Source: Candidatus Schekmanbacteria bacterium (lineage in GTDB: Bacteria; CSSED10-310; JACPHN01). Taken from it: a stretch of 13,079 nt of DNA. Location: positions 1 through 13,079 of the forward strand of contig JACPHN010000036.1 in NCBI GenBank assembly GCA_016188575.1. Reading direction: 5' to 3'. This document shows positions 1 to 7,200 of the stretch, piece by piece (positions within the stretch are counted from its first letter, which is position 1; the number at the start of each line of letters is the position of its first letter). Position numbers and translations under genes: made by a program. The notes under the pieces were generated by a model, which saw nothing but the letters and a program-made list of their open reading frames with translations, was not told the DNA's origin and ran no database searches.

Positions 1-1
1 C

Positions 2-79
2 GGCTACACCTACAACCAAGGAAAGAGGCGCTTCCTCCCCGGCATGAATGCCGAGGTTTCCGCGCCGGAGACCCGATGA
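2..79 (+). CDS. C-terminal end of an unidentified protein (5' end outside window)
   Basis: An open frame runs in from the window edge and ends at TGA 77-79. It encodes about 25 residues (GYTYNQGKRR, then FLPGMNAEVSAPETR). The stop overlaps the ATG of the next gene (ATGA at 76-79), the same coupling seen between the next two genes, which is the main reason to treat it as real. The aromatic/glycine start is compatible with the end of a secreted or outer-membrane protein, but that is a guess. No family can be assigned from so short a piece. Confidence 0.55.
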   Translation, partial: GYTYNQGKRRFLPGMNAEVSAPETR

Positions 80-1023
80 AGGTCTCGAACGTCTTCCGGC
101 GCTGCGGTTTCGCGGTGCTCGTGCTCGCTGGCGTTGCCTGCGCAGTCCTCACGGTCACCTTGCAGGCGGCCCGGGGCGCCGATTCCCCGACTCCCGCGGC
201 CGGCCGAAAGCGCGACCTCGTGTACTACTTCCCGGACACCGTCGGACGGAATCGAGCCGACATCGCTGCCTTCTATCAGGCCTGGGTGACGGCCCATGTG
301 ACACCGGCGCTAGGCTCTCCGGTGGAAGTCGTCTACTTCTCCGAGCTCGCCGACCTCGAACGCTACATGGACATCTGCCGCGCCAAGGGTGACTGGCCGC
401 TTGTGGCCGCTCTGAGTGTGGAGGTCGCGCGGGAGAACCGGGACCGATGGGGACTGGAAGTGCACTCGATTCCCGTCCGGACCGATGGGAGCCACACCCA
501 CCGGATCGTGGTGGCGTCGCGCCGCGGGGGCCCCGTGGCACATCTCGAGGACCTTCGGGGTCGCGTGGTTGCCGCACCCGCGTACTGGGGCCGAGACGTC
601 GAGCGGTTTGAACGCAAGGTCCTCGGCGGGCGCCTGCGCCTCGCGGAGATCGGAGAGCTTCAGGCGACCAACTCCTCGACGTCGGCGCTCATGGCGGTCC
701 ACTTCGGGCAGGCTGATGCGGCTCTCGTCTCCAATCGCGTGTTCGAGGTTTTGCAGGAGCGGGCGGCCGCGACCTGGAGGTCGATGCGCGTGATTCACGA
801 GTCCGAGGTCTTGCCGCTCGCGGTGATCGTGACATTCCCGGGTCTCACGGACCGGGAGAAGGATGTGACTCTGAAGGCAGCGCTCAAGATCCACAACACG
901 ATCGAAGGCAGACGCTTTTTGGACTACGTTCGCTTTTCCCACTTCGTACCGGGGAGCTTCGAGGACCTCTTCGGATCCGAGGACTCCCCCGCACGGCTTC
1001 CCCCCGCGCAAGCCGACCGATGA
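76..1023 (+). CDS. PhnD-like periplasmic substrate-binding protein
   Basis: This 315-residue protein starts with a signal peptide: positive n-region, hydrophobic stretch at about residues 12-30, and a plausible AxA-like cleavage after ARGA near residue 35. The mature part reads like the phosphate/phosphonate/phosphite-binding PhnD family (type 2 periplasmic binding fold). It has an early strand DLVYYFPDT, a central 'LRGRVVAAPAYWGRD' hinge-type segment, and 'SSTSALMAVHFGQADAALVSN', which matches the family's usual G-x-ADA stretch. The start ATG overlaps the upstream stop, and its own TGA overlaps the ATG of the downstream hybrid kinase. PhnD-like proteins next to sensor kinases often act as ligand sensors rather than transporter parts. 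No ABC transporter genes are visible here, which favours a sensory role. The ligand cannot be told from sequence. Confidence 0.85.
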   Translation: MKVSNVFRRCGFAVLVLAGVACAVLTVTLQAARGADSPTPAAGRKRDLVYYFPDTVGRNRADIAAFYQAWVTAHVTPALGSPVEVVYFSELADLERYMDICRAKGDWPLVAALSVEVARENRDRWGLEVHSIPVRTDGSHTHRIVVASRRGGPVAHLEDLRGRVVAAPAYWGRDVERFERKVLGGRLRLAEIGELQATNSSTSALMAVHFGQADAALVSNRVFEVLQERAAATWRSMRVIHESEVLPLAVIVTFPGLTDREKDVTLKAALKIHNTIEGRRFLDYVRFSHFVPGSFEDLFGSEDSPARLPPAQADR

Positions 1024-3854
1024 ACCTCCCGCTGGTCTTCCGCCGCCACATCTCGACCCGATTCGCCGGGGTGGTGGTCGTCCTCGTCGTCGCCTTCGTC
1101 GTCGCCTTCGGGGTCCTCTCCGTAAGCGCCCAGCGGGCCCTCATGATCGAGGATCTCGAACGCAGCGCCCGCCTCCTCACGGAGAACCTGAGCGAGCTGA
1201 TCACGGAGGCCATGGTCAGTCACTCGTACGATTTCATCTCGGGTGCCGTCGAGCGCACTGTAGACGGTCGGGACATCGTCTACGGGATCGTGCTCGACCG
1301 AAGCGGGCGGGTGGTGGTCCACACCCGACCGGACCTGATCGGGACGACCCTCGCCGATCCGGCGGCCCAAGCTGCGCTCGCCGCCACCGAGACCCTGATC
1401 CAGCCCACCCGCGAGGGACAGGCGGAGGCGCTCGAAGCCGCCGCCCCGATTCACGTGGTCACGGGGGAGCGCTACGGCGTGTTGCGCCTCGGGTTCTCGC
1501 TTCGCGGCGTCGACGCCGCCCTCCGGGCCGCCACCGCCACCGTGCTCCTCGAGTCGGCGCTCTTCCTCGTCCTGGGAAGCGCTCTCGCGTGGGTCTTCGC
1601 CCGTACGGTCACCGGTCCCGTCGCCCGCCTCACCGCCGATGCCGTCCGCATCGCGAGGGGCGACCTCGAGCGGCCGGTCCAGGCCGCCGGCGTGGACGAG
1701 ATCGGCACCCTGGCGGCGACGCTCGACCAGATGCGGGTCGCGCTCGGGGACAAGATCGCCGACCTCGAGGCGCTGAGCCGCGACCTCGAGCTTCGGGTCG
1801 AGGCCCGGACCCACGAGCTGTCCGAGCGAACCACGGAGCTCACCACGGCGAACGCGCGGCTTCGCGAGCTCGACGCCATCAAGAGCCGGTTCCTCGCGAA
1901 CGTGAGCCACGAGCTCCGGACCCCGCTCACGCTCGTCCTCACTCCCCTGGAGTCGCTTCTGGAAGGGAAGCTCGGCCTCACCCCGGAGGAGACGATGGCG
2001 GCGCACCGGACGATGCGCACGAACGCGCTCCGGCTCTACCGCCTCATCGACGACCTGCTCGACTTTGCGCGGCTCGAGGCCGGCGCCATGCGAGTGAACC
2101 TCCAGGAGGTCGACCTCGTGCGCTTTACGCGCGAGACGGTGGCTTCGGTCCAGTCGTGGGCCTACCGCCTGGGTCTGCAGCTCGAGAGCGATCTCCCGGA
2201 GGTCCCGGTGCTCGTCCACGCCGACCCGGAGAAGCTCGAGAAGATCCTCCTCAACCTGCTTTCGAATGCGATCAAGTTCAGCCCGAGTGCAGGCCGCGTG
2301 GAGATCGAGCTCCTCCCGTCGAACGACGCCGTCACGGTCGCGGTCTCCGACCAGGGCCCCGGCATCTCCGCGGCGGAGCAGGAGGTCATCTTCGAGCGGT
2401 TCGCGCAGGCCTCCTCGGCCGAGGCGACGAGCTACAAGGGGACGGGCATCGGTCTCGCGCTTGCCAGGGAGCTCGCGCAGCTCCAGGGCGGCGATCTCGC
2501 GGTGCGGAGCGAGCCGGGAAGGGGAGCGACCTTCACGCTGGCGCTTCCCGTCGGGGACGCCGGGACGCCGGGCGAGCTCGCTCCTCCGGACCGCCGGAAG
2601 GTCATCCGGCCGGCACCGAAAGGCCTTTCGCAGGCGGCGCTGCACGCGGCCGATCACGACCTCATGAACGATGCGGCGACCTCCGTGGAGGTGAGCGAAC
2701 GCCCACCGGAACCCGGGGCACGCCTGGAGGGTACCGTCCTTGTCGTCGAGGACCACCCCGACATGCGGCGCCTGATCGCCGACCTCCTGCGCCGGGAGCT
2801 CCGAGTCGAGGTCGCCGCGGACGGCGAGCAAGGTCTGGAACGTCTCCGAGAGCTTTGGCCGGACCTCGACCTCGTGATCACCGACGTCATGATGCCGAGG
2901 AAGGACGGCTACGAGTTGCTGCGCGACCTCCGTCAGGACCCTGAGCTGGCGGCGCTACCCGTGATGATGCTCTCGGCCAAGGCGGACGTCGGGATGCGAG
3001 TCGAGGGGCTCGAGCGGGGCGCGGACGAGTATCTCGTCAAGCCCTTCCACCCGCAGGAGCTCCTCTGCCGGACGCGAAACCTCGTCGCCCTCCGTCGAGC
3101 GATGCTCGCCATGAAGGACCGGAGCGCCGACCTCGAGCGCGAGGTGCGGGAGAAGTTGCAGGAGCTCCTCCGCGAGGCGCGGCTCCACCGGTACCTCCCG
3201 GCGCCGCTCGTCGACGGCCTCCTTGCCGGCAAGGTGCCGGATCTTCCTGCCTCCGAGCGGAGGTGGGTGACGGTATTCTTCTCGGACCTCACGGGCTTCA
3301 CGCCGCTGACGGACCGGACGGAGCCCGAGCGCGTGAGCGGGCTGCTCAACGACTATATGACAGCAATGGTCGAGACGGTCGAGGCGTGGGGTGGGACGCT
3401 CGACAAGTTCATCGGGGACGGGCTCATGGTCTTCTTCGGGGCTCCCGGGGCGATGGAGCCGAAGGAACAGGCGAGGCGCGCGGTCGGAATGGCGCTCGCG
3501 ATGCAGGACCGAATGGCGGAGCTCGGCAAGCGGTGGCTCGCGGAGGGGCTCGACCACGACGTGAAGATTCGCATGGGGATCAATCAGGACTGCGTGACGG
3601 CCGGCAACTTCGGATCGCGGGACCGCATGCAGTACACGGTGATCGGCCGCGGGGTGAACCTGGCAGCGCGGCTCGAGGCCGGCTGCACGCCGGGGCGGAT
3701 CCTCGTGAGCTTCGCGGTCTGTGCACCAACTCGTGAAGAGTTTCCCTACGGACCACTCGAGGAGCGGGCGTTCAAGGGATTCTCATCGCCCGTGCGGGTG
3801 TGCGAGCTCGATCCGGCGGCCTGCCGGGCGGAGACACGAATGGCGACGCGCTGA
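1020..3854 (+). CDS. Hybrid sensor histidine kinase with receiver and class III adenylate/guanylate cyclase domains
   Basis: A 944-residue inner-membrane signalling protein. Order: TM1 (about 14-37), periplasmic sensor region (38-174), TM2 (175-194), HAMP (195-247), coiled coil (245-290), HisKA with H-box NVSHELRTPL (phospho-acceptor H297), HATPase with N-box (N412, N416), G1 DQGPGIS (D444) and G2 GTGIGLAL (474-481). A receiver follows with acidic pair E577/D578, phospho-site D622, S652 and K674. A second helix (about 700-730, RYLPAPLVDGLL) leads into a class III cyclase with metal Asp D756 and D800, K796 and T873 at the base-selecting positions, and N880/R884 as transition-state residues. 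The K/T pair is typical of bacterial adenylate cyclases (class IIIb), so cAMP is the likely product. All catalytic residues are present. The domain order resembles cyanobacterial CyaC proteins. It is translationally coupled to the PhnD-like protein, a probable input partner. Confidence 0.95.
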   Translation: MNLPLVFRRHISTRFAGVVVVLVVAFVVAFGVLSVSAQRALMIEDLERSARLLTENLSELITEAMVSHSYDFISGAVERTVDGRDIVYGIVLDRSGRVVVHTRPDLIGTTLADPAAQAALAATETLIQPTREGQAEALEAAAPIHVVTGERYGVLRLGFSLRGVDAALRAATATVLLESALFLVLGSALAWVFARTVTGPVARLTADAVRIARGDLERPVQAAGVDEIGTLAATLDQMRVALGDKIADLEALSRDLELRVEARTHELSERTTELTTANARLRELDAIKSRFLANVSHELRTPLTLVLTPLESLLEGKLGLTPEETMAAHRTMRTNALRLYRLIDDLLDFARLEAGAMRVNLQEVDLVRFTRETVASVQSWAYRLGLQLESDLPEVPVLVHADPEKLEKILLNLLSNAIKFSPSAGRVEIELLPSNDAVTVAVSDQGPGISAAEQEVIFERFAQASSAEATSYKGTGIGLALARELAQLQGGDLAVRSEPGRGATFTLALPVGDAGTPGELAPPDRRKVIRPAPKGLSQAALHAADHDLMNDAATSVEVSERPPEPGARLEGTVLVVEDHPDMRRLIADLLRRELRVEVAADGEQGLERLRELWPDLDLVITDVMMPRKDGYELLRDLRQDPELAALPVMMLSAKADVGMRVEGLERGADEYLVKPFHPQELLCRTRNLVALRRAMLAMKDRSADLEREVREKLQELLREARLHRYLPAPLVDGLLAGKVPDLPASERRWVTVFFSDLTGFTPLTDRTEPERVSGLLNDYMTAMVETVEAWGGTLDKFIGDGLMVFFGAPGAMEPKEQARRAVGMALAMQDRMAELGKRWLAEGLDHDVKIRMGINQDCVTAGNFGSRDRMQYTVIGRGVNLAARLEAGCTPGRILVSFAVCAPTREEFPYGPLEERAFKGFSSPVRVCELDPAACRAETRMATR

Positions 3855-3897
3855 GCTGTCCGAGAGGATGCGCGAGCACGAACCCGAGAGAACGTAG

Positions 3898-3929
3898 ACC
3901 GGATGGAGGCCCTCCTTCGAGCATCCGGT
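3898..3929 (+). terminator. Possible stem-loop after the kinase-cyclase gene
   Basis: A perfect 8-bp inverted repeat, ACCGGATG (3898-3905) and CATCCGGT (3922-3929), encloses a 16-base loop, 44 bases past the stop of the kinase-cyclase gene. No T-run follows, so intrinsic termination is uncertain. It could instead be an operator-like palindrome or a remnant of the mobile element that follows. Confidence 0.35.
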
Positions 3930-3950
3930 GTGCCTGAGCAGCAAGAATGC

Positions 3951-3957
3951 AAGGAGG
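3951..3957 (+). promoter_or_regulatory. Strong ribosome binding site AAGGAGG
   Basis: AAGGAGG is followed by GACCG and an ATG at 3963. It is a near-consensus Shine-Dalgarno with good spacing. It sits in front of a broken gene, suggesting that the 5' end of a once functional gene survives here. It decides the start at 3963 over the in-frame ATG at 3903. Confidence 0.6.
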
Positions 3958-3962
3958 GACCG

Positions 3963-4532
3963 ATGCTGAACGAGAAGAAGTTCCGGACAACTTCCCTGTC
4001 GACTCGACCGTTTGCCGTTGCTGCTCTCGATGCTCCAGTACCAGAACGTCAACGGCGACGACTGCATCTGTCGTGCGGATTTCGAGCTGATGTCCGACGG
4101 CGAGCAGGCCATCCGCTCTGGTGTCACGGGAACGAGGAGGTGGCGAGACAGTTCGTCGTCTTCGGACAGACCGGCGAGGGCTCGCTCCATGCGTCGAGGA
4201 ACGGGGGCACGCGGATTGCCGTGAGTCATCTGCCACCGGGCACGAGCAACTGCAACAAGATCGAGCACCGCATGTTCCGCCACATCACGGCCAACTGGCG
4301 CGGCCGTCCACTGGAGAGCCGAGAAGTCATCGTCAGTCTGATCGGGAACACGACGACCGTCCCCGGACTGCGGATCCAAGCGTCGATGGATCCTGGCGAG
4401 TATCCGACCGGCATCAAGGTTGCCGATGCGGAACCGGAGGCGATCCGGATCGAGCGATCGGACTTCCATGGTGACTGGAGCTACAGCATCCTTCCTCGTG
4501 GGTCTGCCAAGACGACTCGCCGAAACGGATGA
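3963..4532 (+). pseudogene. Chimeric pseudogene ending in the C-terminus of an ISAzo13-family transposase
   Basis: The frame from ATG 3963 is open for 189 residues, but only its last third is recognisable. From about 4200 onward it reads RIAVSHLPPGTSNCNKIEHR, then ITANWRGRPLESREVIV, then YPTGIKVADAEP and FHGDWSYSI. This is the C-terminal end of ISAzo13-family (Rhodopirellula-type DDE) transposases, which usually read PPGTSKWNKIEHRLF, NWRGRPL, YPTGIKV and FHGEWNY. Family members are roughly 400 or more residues, and the N-terminal and first catalytic regions are missing. TSNCN replaces the usual TSKWN. Bases 3963-4190 match nothing I recognise. There the high-GC3 frame seems to switch: frame of 3963 at first, the +1 frame at about 4006-4125 (LQYQNVNGDDCICRADFE), then back. 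The piece is therefore decayed or recombined DNA, not an active transposase. It lies between two unrelated operons. Confidence 0.75.
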
Positions 4533-4577
4533 TTTGCAGACTTTATTCCCTCGCGCGTCCTTTTGTGCATGGCCTCC

Positions 4578-5072
4578 TCAGGGCCGTACGAGGGCGCGGG
4601 CGAGGCTCTCCGGGAAGCCGCGAGCGATCAGGAAGCGGTAATGGCGCGCCCGCTCGCGCTCCCCCCACGCCGTGCCGGCCTGCGGCCGTCGCGCCTGCAG
4701 GGCGCGCTCCGCGAGTCTCCGCCAGAAGTCGTCGGGCTCTTCTCCCGCAACCTGGAGCAGCGATGCTTCCACCAGATGTTCCGCAAATCCCTTCTCGAGG
4801 AGGTATCGGCGGATCTTGAGCGGGCCCCAAACAGCGCGCACGAGCCGCGCCACCTCGGTCTCGACGATGCGGCCGTCGTCGAGATAACCCGCGGCACTCA
4901 GGTAGCCCACAACGGACTCGATTTCGTCATCGCCGACGCCGCGATCGCGCAGCCTCCGCCTGAGCTCCTCCTGACCGTGGTCGCGCCGCGCCAGCATTTC
5001 CAGCGCCAGCTCACGGCCGGACCGCGCGGCGCTGCGGCGTTTCGCCCCACTGTCCTCGCCCCGACCCATCAT
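4578..5072 (-). CDS. recX: Regulatory protein RecX
   Basis: From the ATG at 5072 this gives a 164-residue all-helical protein, normal RecX length. RecX binds RecA filaments and modulates (usually inhibits) recombinase and coprotease activity in the cytoplasm. The sequence shows the repeated three-helix units of the family: ALEMLARRDHGQEELRRRL, then VGYLSAAGYLDDGRIVETEV, then WGPLKIRRYLLEKGF, and the C-terminal RHYRFLIARGFPESLARAL. The frame is open upstream to 5300, but that would overlap the divergent kinase gene and adds 76 non-conserved residues, so the ATG at 5072 (or 5069) is preferred. There is no good Shine-Dalgarno directly in front of it, whereas the TGA of a short upstream ORF overlaps this start. 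recA, the usual neighbour, is not in the window. Confidence 0.88.
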   Translation of the reverse strand: MMGRGEDSGAKRRSAARSGRELALEMLARRDHGQEELRRRLRDRGVGDDEIESVVGYLSAAGYLDDGRIVETEVARLVRAVWGPLKIRRYLLEKGFAEHLVEASLLQVAGEEPDDFWRRLAERALQARRPQAGTAWGERERARHYRFLIARGFPESLARALVRP

Positions 5073-5191
5073 GGACGGACTCGCGCCAAGAAGCGATTGC
5101 GGGTCGGGATAGCGCCGGCCAACAGGCCGGGCACCAGATACGGCCGCCAGACGTTGAAAAAAAGGTTCGTGGGCCGTAGATTCATTTTCAT
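5069..5191 (-). CDS. Possible 40-residue peptide coupled to recX
   Basis: An ATG at 5191-5189 is preceded on the minus strand by GGAGG six bases upstream, a good Shine-Dalgarno. The frame encodes 40 residues beginning MKMNLRPTNLFFNVW and containing PYLVPGLLAGAIPTR. Its TGA overlaps the preferred recX ATG, an ATGA-type junction like the others in this window. Third codon positions are clearly richer in G/C here than in the recX frame over the same bases. It may be a leader that couples translation to recX. It may instead be the original N-terminus of a longer recX, shifted out of frame at a run of seven T on the minus strand (seven A at 5157-5163 on the plus strand). No family is recognised, so it is tentative. 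Confidence 0.4.
   Translation of the reverse strand: MKMNLRPTNLFFNVWRPYLVPGLLAGAIPTRNRFLARVRP
5154..5182 (+). promoter_or_regulatory. Candidate sigma70-type promoter for the Ser/Thr kinase operon
   Basis: TTGAAA (5154-5159) and TAGATT (5177-5182) are separated by exactly 17 bases, about 50 bases before the GTG of the kinase gene. They match the consensus at five of six and four of six positions. The stretch is notably A/T-rich for this genome. It lies inside the possible small ORF on the other strand, so promoter and ORF would share bases. Confidence 0.35.
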
Positions 5192-5232
5192 TTGTCGCCT
5201 CCGCTCGATGCAGCTCTTCCAGGATCAGGCTC

Positions 5233-7200
5233 GTGCTCCGTTGCCCAGAATGCGATACCGAAGCTCCGGAGGGGAGTCGGTTCTGTCCCCAGTGCGCCAC
5301 GCCGATCCCCGGTCACGCAAAAGACCAAGTCATCACCGACGAGCTCGCCAGGCCGCTAGGGTTATCCGCTCTCCGGCCGGGCAGCATGGTGTTTGGAAAG
5401 TATCGGATCGAGCGCATTCTCGGTCAAGGGGCGATGGGCGTCGTCTATGCCGCCACGGATACCTACATCGACCGGCGGGTTGCGATCAAGACGATTCGCT
5501 TTGACGCGGCGCCGACGCGACAGAAGGCGGTAACGATGGCGGAACGTTTCCTGCGGGAAGCCCGTGCCGCCGGGCGATTGACGCACCCCAACATCATCAT
5601 CACCTTTGACGCCGGCGAGGCGGATGGTCTCAACTTCATTGTCATGGAGTATCTCGAGGGGCAGACGCTCGCCGCGCTACTCGCCGACAGCGGCCCGCTG
5701 GAAATCGGGCGTGCCGTAGGCCTCATGTTACAGATCGCCACGGCGCTCGCGGCGGCACATGGCGAGGGGATCGTTCACCGGGACGTCAAGCCCAGTAACG
5801 TGATGGTCCTGCCGGGCGACAAGGTGAAGGTCACGGACTTCGGCATCGCCAAGGTCCTGGAGGACTCTTCGCACGTTACGGGTTCCGACGTCGTCGTCGG
5901 CACCCCGCGCTACATCTCCCCGGAGCAGGTGCAGGGCTTGCCAATCGACGGCAGGGCGGATCTCTACTCGCTGGCGACCGTGTTCTACGAGTGCCTCACC
6001 GGCTTGCCTCCGCACCTCGGGATCTCCGTTCACCAGACGTTGTACCGCATCGTGTCGACGCCGCATGAGCCGGTCAGGCTCGATGACGTGACGATGTCGC
6101 GCGCGTGCAACGCCTTTTTCGACCGTGCGCTCGCCAAGGAGCCGGCCAAGCGGTACCCCAATGCCGCCGCGTTTTCCGCGGCGCTACAGGAGCTGCTGCA
6201 CGTCACCGACACCACCGAGACCGGCCGCCGCCGGAGTCGCACCGCGGAGCAGCGCGGTTTTTCGCCCGTCGAAACGGACCCGGCGACAGCCGCGGCAAAT
6301 CCCGGCGAGCCGACGATCACCGTGGGGCGCATGCGCGCCGTTGACGGGGAAACGGGTGGCGCTGGCGCGAGCCTCGTGCCTGGTGAGCGCTACCTTGTAT
6401 TGAACGACGAGAGCCACATGGAGGCGCCAGCGGTGCCCGGCCGCTACCTTTTTCAGGTGCTTATCAGCGTGGTGGCAATCGCTGCCGTCGGGGCGGCGTT
6501 GTACGAAGGCACCCTGCTCGGGGCGGGGCGACCCGCCGCGGATCTGCCGGAGGCCGTGGTCGTGGCAGCATCGCCGACGGCCGCGTGGAGTGAGCAGGCG
6601 ACGTCTACCGCCGCCGACTTCGCGCTGGCTCCGCTTGCCTCGGCGACCCCGTTAGCTAATCCGGCGCTGCTGATTGTGACACCAACGGCGTCTCCGTCAG
6701 CTCCAACCGCTGGCAGCTCGGCGCTTCCCACGGCCGCGGCCCTGAGACAGGAAACCCCCGCCGTTGCCGCGTCGGCGGAGAGCGGCGAGGTGTACGTCAA
6801 GATCGATCCGTGGGCGCTCATCTCCGTGGACGGCCGGCCATCGGGGTACTCGCCACCGGCGAAAGTGCTGGCGCTGCCCCCCGGTCCGCACACGGTGCGC
6901 ATCGAAAACACGGCGTTGAAGGTCTCGCTCGATCGGCCTATAAACGTACGGCCGCGAGACAGAGTGAGCATCGTCATCAACTTGAATGAAGGCTGGTTAT
7001 CGGTCAAATCGACACCGGCATCCCTGGTGCTCATTGACGGACATGAGCTCGGTTCAACGCCGGTGGAGGGACATTCGCTGAACGCGGGCCGCTATCGCCT
7101 TCGCCTCGCGGCGCCGGGTTATCGTGATTACGACGCCGTCATCGAGATCCTCCCCCAGCGCTTGCTGCCGGTGGATCAGAAGTTGGAGCCATTGCCGTGA
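5233..7200 (+). CDS. Membrane-anchored Ser/Thr protein kinase with N-terminal zinc ribbon and two C-terminal PEGA domains
   Basis: A 655-residue Hanks-type kinase starting at GTG. Residues 4-21 form a zinc ribbon (C4, C7, C18, C21). The kinase domain spans about 57-320: Gly-rich loop GQGAMGVV (64-71), VAIK lysine K86, helix-C glutamate E109, HRDVKPSN (H182, D184, K186, N189), DFG (D202), and an activation segment with GTPRYISPEQVQG. All catalytic residues are present, so activity is expected. After a linker there is one TM helix (about 406-424), an Ala/Thr/Pro-rich stretch (430-515), and two PEGA-type beta domains outside the membrane (about 517-583, with ISVDGRPSGYSPPAKV, and 586-651, with VLIDGHELGSTPVEG). 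Such proteins sense envelope conditions and phosphorylate cytoplasmic targets. The stop overlaps the next gene's GTG (GTGA), so it heads a three-gene operon. It is divergent from recX. Confidence 0.93.
   Translation: MLRCPECDTEAPEGSRFCPQCATPIPGHAKDQVITDELARPLGLSALRPGSMVFGKYRIERILGQGAMGVVYAATDTYIDRRVAIKTIRFDAAPTRQKAVTMAERFLREARAAGRLTHPNIIITFDAGEADGLNFIVMEYLEGQTLAALLADSGPLEIGRAVGLMLQIATALAAAHGEGIVHRDVKPSNVMVLPGDKVKVTDFGIAKVLEDSSHVTGSDVVVGTPRYISPEQVQGLPIDGRADLYSLATVFYECLTGLPPHLGISVHQTLYRIVSTPHEPVRLDDVTMSRACNAFFDRALAKEPAKRYPNAAAFSAALQELLHVTDTTETGRRRSRTAEQRGFSPVETDPATAAANPGEPTITVGRMRAVDGETGGAGASLVPGERYLVLNDESHMEAPAVPGRYLFQVLISVVAIAAVGAALYEGTLLGAGRPAADLPEAVVVAASPTAAWSEQATSTAADFALAPLASATPLANPALLIVTPTASPSAPTAGSSALPTAAALRQETPAVAASAESGEVYVKIDPWALISVDGRPSGYSPPAKVLALPPGPHTVRIENTALKVSLDRPINVRPRDRVSIVINLNEGWLSVKSTPASLVLIDGHELGSTPVEGHSLNAGRYRLRLAAPGYRDYDAVIEILPQRLLPVDQKLEPLP

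Noticed and set aside
924-2831. A 635-residue open frame on the minus strand opposite the hybrid kinase
   Set aside because: It is antisense to a fully recognisable kinase, has low-complexity Arg/Glu/Asp/Val-rich sequence and no domain; long shadow frames are expected at this GC.
1589-2944. A 451-residue plus-strand frame inside the hybrid kinase
   Set aside because: It is a +1-type shadow, rich in Arg/Pro/Gly and with no motif, while the kinase frame carries all conserved boxes.
4481-4570. A 29-residue minus-strand ORF just after recX, preceded by GGAGG
   Set aside because: The GGAGG lies only two bases from the ATG, too close to work well, and the ORF runs into the transposase remnant with no recognisable sequence.
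5073-5300. A longer RecX starting at 5300
   Set aside because: The extra 76 residues are not RecX-like, have poor third-position bias and overlap the start of the divergent kinase.
4563-5504. A 313-residue plus-strand frame across recX and the kinase start
   Set aside because: It is opposite recX and then out of frame with the kinase; the composition is typical of an antisense shadow.
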